From: Hofstenia miamia | Lineage: Eukaryota; Xenacoelomorpha; Acoela | Assembly: GCA_004352715.1 (NCBI GenBank) | Contig: SCFE01000092.1 | Span: 690,948 to 720,600, forward strand | Length of the DNA: 29,653 nt | Direction of reading: 5' to 3' | In this document: positions 1 through 8,685 of the stretch, in pieces | How the letters are laid out: each line of letters starts with the position of its first letter | Numbering within the stretch: position 1 is the first letter of the stretch | Position numbers and translations under genes: made by a program | The notes under the pieces: generated by a model | Databases searched by the model: none | The model's input: only the letters and a program-made list of their open reading frames with translations | What the model was told of the DNA's origin: nothing

Positions 1-1854
1 TGGAAAGTAAAGAATTGGCTGCTTTATAAATACAGTCCTCCTTCCTCTCCTGGCAAAACCAAAAGACCTATGGACAAGTTTGAAAAATATTATGCCTGAC
101 TGGTGGGGGCGAGTAGTGTTACAGGCAAGATGTTGATCATGTTAACCAGCAATCAACTTGGAATTTGTCCATCAGACATAAATATTTTCTCTGACACAGT
201 TAAAAAATATATGTGGGGAGCAACTGCTGAAACTAAGTTCGCTATCTTTCATTCAGACAATGCTCCCCTGAGCACGAGACAATTTGTAGAGTGATTGCCT
301 GGCTCAATGCACACATTCCTTGATCAAATCATCAAGCACGATATCCACGGTAAGAATGAAGATCATTTCAGCATGCAGCAAATGAAGTATCCTGAATGCA
401 GGTATGGCCAATTCATTGAGTCAGCCAGGCACATCAACAAAGAAGGTAAGATCATTCCCAATACCATTTTCAACCAGGTGATGCAGACGCTGCACCAATT
501 TTATAGAGAGGAGGAATTATTGGCATCATCCGCGGAACAAATGTCTCCCCACATTTGAGACTTGATCGAAAAAGTGAATTTGGAGAAGTTCAGAGGAAGT
601 GCAATCTCTCCTAAGCCAACACTGCAATGGTCTGTAACTGAAGACGAACGTATTCTAATGGTCGAGCATGACCCTAGCAAATTTCTCGACAATCTTAATG
701 TACAGCAGAGAGTCTTAGTTGATAGCCGCGATAAAGATGTCCTTTCTTTGATGAAATGGTGCCTCATGGAGATGTTCACCAAGGAGGAGTTGGTCATTCT
801 GCAATCCCTGGGGCGACATGTTGCTCTGGACTTAGAATGTACCACTTCCCCCATACGAATATCCACTCAACAGATCAAACACTTATGACAAAAAGGACTC
901 TGAGGAAAGTTCTGGGATACTATCAAGGATGCCCACATAAATTATCTGGTAACAATTGGGACCACCACTCTAGCCTCCCCTGCAAGTTTCAGTGAGATGG
1001 AAAAGAAGATAGAAACTTCAAATCTTTTGTGTATCCTGCCACCTACCATTGAAACCCCTTTGATCCAGCCTAAATGGAAAGTAAGAAAGCCAAAAAAGAA
1101 GGTTGCTGCCCACTTATCTGATAGAGTTAACTTTGTCAACAGCAAACAAGAAGCAATCAAAGCTAGCAGAACAGGCGAGTACAAAGTTGCCAGGGAAAAA
1201 CTGATAGCTGGTGGAAATTCTGAACATGTCTTCTTAGATGGCAAACTCACTATCACAGACATTTTTGCACGTGGATTACCAGTACATAGGCAACTGCAAG
1301 TGATACAAGAAAAAATCACTACACTACAGCTTAGCATGCTTATTCTCTTCCAAGCGGCTGGTGATTTGATGTGGATGAACAATGTTGAAACCATTACTTG
1401 GTATTACAATGTTACAAAAAGAATAGAGATCATTACGATGATAAGAGCTGATGTGTCTGACCCAGAACAGATGACACTTAGTCAAGTTCAAGAATACTGT
1501 TCGCTATTTGTTGATCATGTCACTACAATGGGGTCGCTGAGACATTTCTATCCAGATACTGAGATCAGTGCAGAGGATGCTCATACATCTGACACTGATG
1601 CTATGATGACGCTAATGATCGCCCTAAAGGGGATGTGACTTTACAAATGATGTTACAATACATTTACAAGGCGGTTGAATAATCTCAGAAGGAATTGTCC
1701 AATCAGTAACCAGATGCCAACCATTAAATTTCTGCGCTTGAAAGATGAAGTAGTCACACAACGAGAGGTCCTCATGCAGATCACCTGAGAAGCACATTAT
1801 GCTGAGGTTCAAACATGGGATGGAGATCTAGCTACATCACTATGACGTCAGTAA
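1..1854 (+). CDS. Unrecognised long ORF interrupted only by TGA codons; 5' end outside window
   Basis: Frame 1 is open from the first base to TAA at 1852-1854. Reading every codon, I find TGA in frame at 97, 292, 556, 886, 901, 1636, 1648, 1786 and 1843, and no in-frame TAA or TAG before the end. There is no frameshift over 617 codons. TGG also occurs about ten times, so TGA would be a second Trp codon if it is sense. The stretch is visibly richer in G+C than its flanks and keeps many CpG dinucleotides, including intact CGA codons. I do not recognise the product. A basic patch RKPKKK lies at 1084-1101. There are few cysteines, and I see no clear signal peptide, membrane span, polymerase or integrase motif. 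The last codons overlap the inverted-repeat arm that follows. It could be a mobile-element or virus-derived ORF using a TGA-reassigned code, or a pseudogene that happened to gain only TGA stops. Confidence 0.5.
1843..1850 (+). promoter_or_regulatory. CRE-type palindrome TGACGTCA at repeat-arm start
   Basis: This is a perfect CREB/ATF palindrome near the outer end of the left repeat arm. The same 8-mer lies at the matching place in the right arm (3611-3618). Its first three bases are also the ninth in-frame TGA of the upstream ORF. No functional evidence is available from sequence alone. Confidence 0.4.
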
Positions 1855-2012
1855 TTATTTTCGACCTCAGGTTGTTATTACTAATTTGATGTCCCCTTGA
1901 TGGTGCTTATGATTGCTCAAATTGAATTTGCAAGGGAAAAGAACTTGATCATGTTGTAACTACATTGACATCTGATTATTGTAAACAAAGGCAGGTAATA
2001 GTTAAACATTTG

Positions 2013-2019
2013 TATAAAA
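2013..2019 (+). promoter_or_regulatory. TATA box candidate in left repeat arm
   Basis: TATAAAA within the left arm is conserved at the corresponding position in the inverted right arm (3435-3441, minus strand). Its retention in two diverged copies, downstream of a CRE, supports a promoter role for the repeat. Transcription would read toward the gap. Confidence 0.4.
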
Positions 2020-2195
2020 CCTGAGAGAACTGTAGCAATAGCTTAATAGATTTTATCTACTCTCAACTGCTGTCTTTACCATTGTATTTTCTATTTAGTT
2101 ATTATCTTTATGAAACTTATTGCTTAAGATCGGCGAAAATTTGGGAGTGCTTTCACTAGCACTTGGCAACAAGTTGCTTCTGGAGGTCTGTTAAT

Positions 2196-3195
2196 NNNNN
2201 NNNNNNNNNNNNNNNNNNNNNNNNNNNNNNNNNNNNNNNNNNNNNNNNNNNNNNNNNNNNNNNNNNNNNNNNNNNNNNNNNNNNNNNNNNNNNNNNNNNN
2301 NNNNNNNNNNNNNNNNNNNNNNNNNNNNNNNNNNNNNNNNNNNNNNNNNNNNNNNNNNNNNNNNNNNNNNNNNNNNNNNNNNNNNNNNNNNNNNNNNNNN
2401 NNNNNNNNNNNNNNNNNNNNNNNNNNNNNNNNNNNNNNNNNNNNNNNNNNNNNNNNNNNNNNNNNNNNNNNNNNNNNNNNNNNNNNNNNNNNNNNNNNNN
2501 NNNNNNNNNNNNNNNNNNNNNNNNNNNNNNNNNNNNNNNNNNNNNNNNNNNNNNNNNNNNNNNNNNNNNNNNNNNNNNNNNNNNNNNNNNNNNNNNNNNN
2601 NNNNNNNNNNNNNNNNNNNNNNNNNNNNNNNNNNNNNNNNNNNNNNNNNNNNNNNNNNNNNNNNNNNNNNNNNNNNNNNNNNNNNNNNNNNNNNNNNNNN
2701 NNNNNNNNNNNNNNNNNNNNNNNNNNNNNNNNNNNNNNNNNNNNNNNNNNNNNNNNNNNNNNNNNNNNNNNNNNNNNNNNNNNNNNNNNNNNNNNNNNNN
2801 NNNNNNNNNNNNNNNNNNNNNNNNNNNNNNNNNNNNNNNNNNNNNNNNNNNNNNNNNNNNNNNNNNNNNNNNNNNNNNNNNNNNNNNNNNNNNNNNNNNN
2901 NNNNNNNNNNNNNNNNNNNNNNNNNNNNNNNNNNNNNNNNNNNNNNNNNNNNNNNNNNNNNNNNNNNNNNNNNNNNNNNNNNNNNNNNNNNNNNNNNNNN
3001 NNNNNNNNNNNNNNNNNNNNNNNNNNNNNNNNNNNNNNNNNNNNNNNNNNNNNNNNNNNNNNNNNNNNNNNNNNNNNNNNNNNNNNNNNNNNNNNNNNNN
3101 NNNNNNNNNNNNNNNNNNNNNNNNNNNNNNNNNNNNNNNNNNNNNNNNNNNNNNNNNNNNNNNNNNNNNNNNNNNNNNNNNNNNNNNNNNNNNNN
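2196..3195. other. Assembly gap (1000 N)
   Basis: A run of exactly 1000 N, so its length is probably nominal. It lies between the two arms of the inverted repeat, which would explain why assembly failed here. Any ORF called across it is meaningless. Confidence 0.99.
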
Positions 3196-3265
3196 GTTTA
3201 TTATTTCCATATACCTAACCATATACATAACCTGATGGGTCCACAATTTGGGCTGGATAGTCAAA

Positions 3266-3628
3266 AGACCTCCAGGAGCTACGTGTCGCCCTGTGCTAAA
3301 GAAAGCACTCCCAAATTGTCGCCAAACTTAAGCAATAGTTTTCATATCAATGTAATAGATAAAGAAAAATACAATGGTAAAATGGCAGTTGAGAGTAGAT
3401 AAAATCTATTAACTGTTCTCTACAAGTTTCTCAGTTTTATACAAAAATTGCGTTCTTACCTGCCTTTGTTTACAAAAAGAGTTGTCTACATAGTTCAATC
3501 ATGCTTAATTATTTGTTCCCTTACAAATTCAATTTGAGCAATAAAATAATAAGCACCATTGAGGGGATGGCAAACTAACAGTAGCAACCTAATATCGAAA
3601 TAATCGGGGGTGACGTCATGGTGACGTG
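3266..3628 (-). repeat. Right arm of the long inverted repeat
   Basis: Read on the minus strand, this is a diverged copy of 1836-2189, carrying the same TGACGTCA (3611-3618), TATAAAA (3435-3441) and several near-identical 20-25 bp blocks. Homology stops just beyond the CRE, so no counterpart of the TGA-interrupted ORF follows at 3629. On the inner side, 3196-3265 has no sequenced partner because the left side enters the gap. The minus-strand segment just after the conserved TTAAG contains a TGGCGACAATTTGGGAG stretch that might be a retroelement primer-binding site, but I cannot assign a tRNA. Confidence 0.8.
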
Positions 3629-5076
3629 AAATACAAAATCTAATGAATAAATAATAAAGAAATATCTCGAAAAAGTCCTGAGTGACTCTACAATATGAGT
3701 GCAAATACTTGACACTAAGTTGTGATATTAAATTTGAGAAACATGGCATAGTTAATTCAAAATTTATGATATGTTAAAAAATTGTCTTTCTTATAAAATT
3801 GTGTTGTGATAATTACATAAAAAGCTGTGTATAGCACAATGACATTATTATGAAAGTTGAACAATACGAAGGAAGCATAGAAGATAAAAGTTGGTTGCAT
3901 GCAATGATCTAAGCAATGCTTTTTTATGCTTGATCTATACAACAATATTTATTATTAGTTTACAATTGCACAAATTCAATTTCTAGTTTAGTCATATGAG
4001 GGTTTATTCAATAAAAAAAAGGTGTTATTATAATTTAAGTATAGTGCTTCCTATTATGCAATTTTTAATATTTTTTCTAACTTTATAATGCATTGCATAA
4101 TTATAATAGCTACTCTAATCATTTCGGTGTACATTTTATTCGAAGACAAAATATTGCACAAATTTTACATTCAGTTTTTGACGTTTATCTTTAACAAATT
4201 TTTAGTATTAGTAAAATCTTCCTAAGTTTATTTTCTATTAGTGGGTATATATTTTTCAAGGTTCATTTTTTAAATATCATAATTTACACAAGACAAAATA
4301 GCATCAAATTTTAATTCATATCTAATTATCTTAGCGAATTCATCGCGATTGTCAAATGTAGGCATTACTAACAAAAAACTCAGTACTACTATACTTAAAG
4401 CATTTTTGTTTCATCTTTCACATTTGCAATTAAAATAAGGTATTCATATAATATTTAGGCTATTGAATTGTTAATAAGAACAATAATTTTTGGAATAAAT
4501 ATGTGTTTATGAACGCTATATTGATTTCGAGCACTTTGACTGTCGAACACTTTGACTGATACCATTTTTAAAGCTTTACTAAATGCGTTAAGAGAATATA
4601 CGATATATTTTTAGTGCGAGAGTAATATTAGTGGGCACAGAAGAGTGGATTGTTTTTGCTTTTTTTGGGAAATTTTATTGAAAATTTAATAAATTGTATA
4701 AATTTAAAATTATAGAGTATTTTAAGAAGGCTTACTTCCATGATTTTCAAGTTTTTGGTTTTTATTTGTAATATTTTTTAAATAGCGGTTTTTTTCAAAA
4801 TTTTAGACACATTTTTAGTTACCAAACTTAGCACCCTCAGAATAGGATCTTTTCCAAATATTCTACCACTCACCACTGTTTTGCCAGCACAAAAATTATT
4901 TAATGGCTCACCTGCACTATACTAATTTATGCAATGAAATTGTTAACTACATGTTCATATCAGTTATGTTTCTCTACTACTTGTAAATTTGCTCGCATTT
5001 TTTAAGAATCCCTTATTCTATAAATTTACAATATCCTAAAATATTTCACAATTTTAGAATTTTTTTAAATGTTTAA
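3629..5076. other. A+T-rich noncoding stretch
   Basis: I see no exon, RNA gene or structured repeat here. Short open frames on either strand look like chance: low-complexity, rich in Phe, Ile, Asn and Lys, with no family resemblance. Confidence 0.6.
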
Positions 5077-5418
5077 TATTGTAATGGTAGAATCATTAAC
5101 TGTTTATCTTTATTTAGATTTTAATGACTTCTTTCGATCTACTCCTTGATGATCATAAATTATTATACGATGCCTACAAAAAACTTATTTCAAGTCGAGC
5201 ACAAGGTTTTGTTGTATTTATATTACAAAGCTATAAAATTTAGTTCAAATCTCATGTTGAATATTAGTATCAGAAGTGTAGTATGCTAATTTCGAATATA
5301 ATTTAGTTGTTTTTCAAATTCTCGATTTAAAATTTGAATTTTTAATAGGTTTCTCTAATTATGAATGTTGCGATTTTGAGAGTGTATAGTAAATAGTCCG
5401 TTAACTGCTTTCAAAAAT
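5077..5418. repeat. Gap-flank duplication, copy 1
   Basis: These 342 bases recur at 6724-7065 with no difference that I can see, at a constant offset of 1647. Copy 1 ends exactly where the second 1000-N gap begins. Just upstream the two copies remain similar but differ at several positions. The simplest reading is an unmerged contig overlap or a second haplotype placed in tandem, not a biological duplication. Confidence 0.85.
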
Positions 5419-6418
5419 NNNNNNNNNNNNNNNNNNNNNNNNNNNNNNNNNNNNNNNNNNNNNNNNNNNNNNNNNNNNNNNNNNNNNNNNNNNNNNNNNN
5501 NNNNNNNNNNNNNNNNNNNNNNNNNNNNNNNNNNNNNNNNNNNNNNNNNNNNNNNNNNNNNNNNNNNNNNNNNNNNNNNNNNNNNNNNNNNNNNNNNNNN
5601 NNNNNNNNNNNNNNNNNNNNNNNNNNNNNNNNNNNNNNNNNNNNNNNNNNNNNNNNNNNNNNNNNNNNNNNNNNNNNNNNNNNNNNNNNNNNNNNNNNNN
5701 NNNNNNNNNNNNNNNNNNNNNNNNNNNNNNNNNNNNNNNNNNNNNNNNNNNNNNNNNNNNNNNNNNNNNNNNNNNNNNNNNNNNNNNNNNNNNNNNNNNN
5801 NNNNNNNNNNNNNNNNNNNNNNNNNNNNNNNNNNNNNNNNNNNNNNNNNNNNNNNNNNNNNNNNNNNNNNNNNNNNNNNNNNNNNNNNNNNNNNNNNNNN
5901 NNNNNNNNNNNNNNNNNNNNNNNNNNNNNNNNNNNNNNNNNNNNNNNNNNNNNNNNNNNNNNNNNNNNNNNNNNNNNNNNNNNNNNNNNNNNNNNNNNNN
6001 NNNNNNNNNNNNNNNNNNNNNNNNNNNNNNNNNNNNNNNNNNNNNNNNNNNNNNNNNNNNNNNNNNNNNNNNNNNNNNNNNNNNNNNNNNNNNNNNNNNN
6101 NNNNNNNNNNNNNNNNNNNNNNNNNNNNNNNNNNNNNNNNNNNNNNNNNNNNNNNNNNNNNNNNNNNNNNNNNNNNNNNNNNNNNNNNNNNNNNNNNNNN
6201 NNNNNNNNNNNNNNNNNNNNNNNNNNNNNNNNNNNNNNNNNNNNNNNNNNNNNNNNNNNNNNNNNNNNNNNNNNNNNNNNNNNNNNNNNNNNNNNNNNNN
6301 NNNNNNNNNNNNNNNNNNNNNNNNNNNNNNNNNNNNNNNNNNNNNNNNNNNNNNNNNNNNNNNNNNNNNNNNNNNNNNNNNNNNNNNNNNNNNNNNNNNN
6401 NNNNNNNNNNNNNNNNNN
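5419..6418. other. Assembly gap (1000 N)
   Basis: A run of exactly 1000 N, probably of nominal size. Its left flank is duplicated on the right side at 6724-7065. Confidence 0.99.
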
Positions 6419-6723
6419 ATGCATTTAATTGCGGTTTACTTTGTTTATGTAATATTGAATGGTTTTATAAATTTATGAATTTATTGTTGTACACTGTGTT
6501 GACGTTTCTTTCATTATAATTATGTCATTAATTTATTAAATTTTTAAGCTTGAATTGTCTGTTTAATTTTGCTATATGGTAATAATGAATAAATATAAGA
6601 AAAATAGAAACATCGAGGAATTTTATTTTCTGGCATGTCATTAATTAGTATTTGGTTAAAGGAAAGTGTTTTTATATTTAATCACTACAATTTTATGTGC
6701 AAAAATATTTTTTAAGTGTTTAG
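6419..6723. other. A+T-rich noncoding stretch right of the second gap
   Basis: Nothing coding is recognisable. If the flanking duplication is an assembly artefact, this segment is either the true sequence before the duplicated block or a diverged alternative haplotype of the sequence before 5077. Confidence 0.5.
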
Positions 6724-7065
6724 TATTGTAATGGTAGAATCATTAACTGTTTATCTTTATTTAGATTTTAATGACTTCTTTCGATCTACTCCTTGATGAT
6801 CATAAATTATTATACGATGCCTACAAAAAACTTATTTCAAGTCGAGCACAAGGTTTTGTTGTATTTATATTACAAAGCTATAAAATTTAGTTCAAATCTC
6901 ATGTTGAATATTAGTATCAGAAGTGTAGTATGCTAATTTCGAATATAATTTAGTTGTTTTTCAAATTCTCGATTTAAAATTTGAATTTTTAATAGGTTTC
7001 TCTAATTATGAATGTTGCGATTTTGAGAGTGTATAGTAAATAGTCCGTTAACTGCTTTCAAAAAT
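6724..7065. repeat. Gap-flank duplication, copy 2
   Basis: Apparently identical to 5077-5418. Here the sequence continues past the copy 1 end point into unique DNA from 7066, as expected if copy 1 is a truncated contig end. Confidence 0.85.
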
Positions 7066-7101
7066 AACGAAAACATTTCTATATACAAAGCTTATGTACA
7101 T

Positions 7102-7709
7102 TATAACCCCGATTTAGCCCCACCTTTCTACTAAGAGAATTTTTGACATTAAGTGAGGTGGGCGGGGTTGAGCATATTATAGCTGTAAATGTTCACTATT
7201 ACATGTAGAACTGTTCCCAATGTATATTGTTATTACATGCAGCAAAATTTTAGAACAAAGACAACTTTAACCTGTCCAGGAAGTTCCTCAAATGTTTCAT
7301 GTTTCTTGAAAAAGAGCATATAACTTAAAAACAAAAAATGCACTTTACTACTCATTTTCAAAATTACATTCAAGCATGTTCCCCAATCGATGTGTTCATA
7401 TCTCCAGTTCGCAATTTCAAAATTGATGAAAAGATTTTTCAAAATGTGAACAATTGGTTTGTCTTTTTAGAAAGGACATCAGTTACTTTGGACTACTTCA
7501 TTTTTGATACAATTTCCGAAATAAATATTTCATATTGACAAATATAATAATGCAATTCATATACTAAAATATATTTTGTTTATGATGGCGCTAAATCGGA
7601 GTCTATCTTGTCATTGTGACTGGGCAAAGTCATTTTCCATTAGTAATTGCTTCGGGAAGAGAAGGCAATTTGGACAGTGAATCCGTGTTGGCGTTAAATC
7701 GAAGTTATA
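7102..7709. mobile_element. MITE-like unit with imperfect terminal inverted repeats
   Basis: The left end begins TATAACCCCGATTTAGCCCC at 7102. The reverse complement of the right end, finishing at 7709, begins TATAACTTCGATTTAACGCC. The two share about 18 of 23 positions. A third related copy in the right-end orientation lies at 7584-7606. The left end also folds back on itself: AACCCC (7105-7110) with GGGGTT (7164-7169), and GCCCCACCT (7117-7125) with AGGTGGGC (7156-7163). No transposase ORF is present in the 608 bp. Family unknown; it could also be a chance pair within a complex repeat. Confidence 0.45.
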
Positions 7710-7737
7710 CTGTGGCTGCAATTTGAATTGTTATTGT

Positions 7738-7783
7738 AGATGTAAATGCCACATTGGTTTAGATGTAAATGCCACATTGGTTT
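7738..7783 (+). repeat. 23-bp unit duplicated in tandem
   Basis: Two perfect adjacent copies of a 23-bp unit beginning AGATGTAAATGCCACATTGG, just outside the right end of the MITE-like unit. It is a small local duplication with no evident function. Confidence 0.9.
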
Positions 7784-8563
7784 AGCCTTTCAACTTAATT
7801 TGATCAGTTATAAAAGAGTCTAAGATAATATACATATATATTATTTTTGTTATTTGTGTTAGAGAAAATTGTTACTTAATCAAAAATCTGAAAATTTGTC
7901 GCAATTATTTAAAGCAATAATTTTTTGAAAAATAAAAAAATACCATATAAAAATTTTTTACACGATTGCCATTGCTATTAAATGTTACAGTAATGTATAT
8001 TCATTTTTCTTTACACTTGGAGATTCAATATAATAAACAGCACTTTTTCAAAATTGTTTGAACTTCGCTCTAAAATTTTAAAAATGCTGTCATATGTATT
8101 ATTATTGAATATTTTGTCGATTTCAACATCTGATAATCTGAAAGTACTAGTCGGCTTTAAAGCACTCTTTTCTAAAAAAATGTTTGGTTTAAAGCAAATT
8201 AGCCTAGTTTTCGAAAAATTCATCATGAATATAATCATATAAATACCACTGAAATCAAGTTCGCAAGTACTGTGCTTTTATGTTAAAATAACCAATTGCC
8301 TTTAAAAATCCATTTTCGACATTTAATGTTTAACTAATTGCATAACTCTACCTTCTACCATAGTACAAAACTCACATTGAAAATATTTCATTTCAATGTT
8401 TTGATCATTTTTCTCGGGTTTGATATTTTTAGGAACATATCAATTGCGTCGTTTTTTAAATTCCTGAAGCAATTTAGAATGCATTCTTGATTAATATTTT
8501 CTTTATTTTCAAAATTGTAGTGACATTCTAAGAACTTAAATGTGGTATTAAATTTATATTTAG
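7784..8563. other. A+T-rich noncoding stretch upstream of the first recognised exon
   Basis: This is presumably intron of the host gene, because the exon at 8564 begins with a split codon that needs an upstream exon. I searched for a phase-matching exon and found none. The polypyrimidine tract and acceptor TTTAG end at 8563. Confidence 0.5.
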
Positions 8564-8685
8564 CTGCAATCTCCATGGTGCAATGGGCCCAAAATGAAGA
8601 AAATTTTGCTTTGAAAGATGTAGTAAATAAAGTTGGCGAATTAGACCTCTTGTGGACAAAGATATTACAAACATTTACGAGAAAG
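8564..8685 (+). CDS. Exon A of the Pil1-like gene (residues 1-41)
   Basis: The acceptor ATTTATATTTAG ends at 8563 and the donor is AAG|GTAATT. The exon starts with two bases of a split codon and ends in phase 0. It encodes the WAQNEENFALKDVVNKVGEL segment that most resembles the start of the Pil1 BAR-like core. ATG at 8575 could be an internal start, but the acceptor and the family length favour an upstream exon. Confidence 0.75.

Larger units (their letters stand above)
1836..2189 (+). repeat. Left arm of a long inverted repeat, with CRE and TATA motifs
   Basis: This segment matches the reverse complement of 3266-3628 over almost its whole length, with scattered substitutions and small indels (roughly three quarters or more identical by eye). 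The best conserved blocks lie near 1980-1996, 2046-2070 and 2125-2150. It starts inside the last codons of the TGA-interrupted ORF and runs nearly to the first assembly gap. A TGACGTCA at 1843-1850 and TATAAAA at 2013-2019 are kept in both arms, which suggests promoter-bearing terminal repeats such as LTRs or long TIRs. Confidence 0.8.

Noticed and set aside
942-1394. 150-codon minus-strand frame opposite the TGA-interrupted ORF
   Set aside because: It is a shadow of the plus-strand frame; composition and the continuity of the plus frame favour the latter.
2163-3264. Open frames of about 350 codons on both strands over the first gap
   Set aside because: They consist almost wholly of N; only a few real codons lie at each end.
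5411-6424. Minus-strand open frame over the second gap
   Set aside because: All N apart from the terminal codons.
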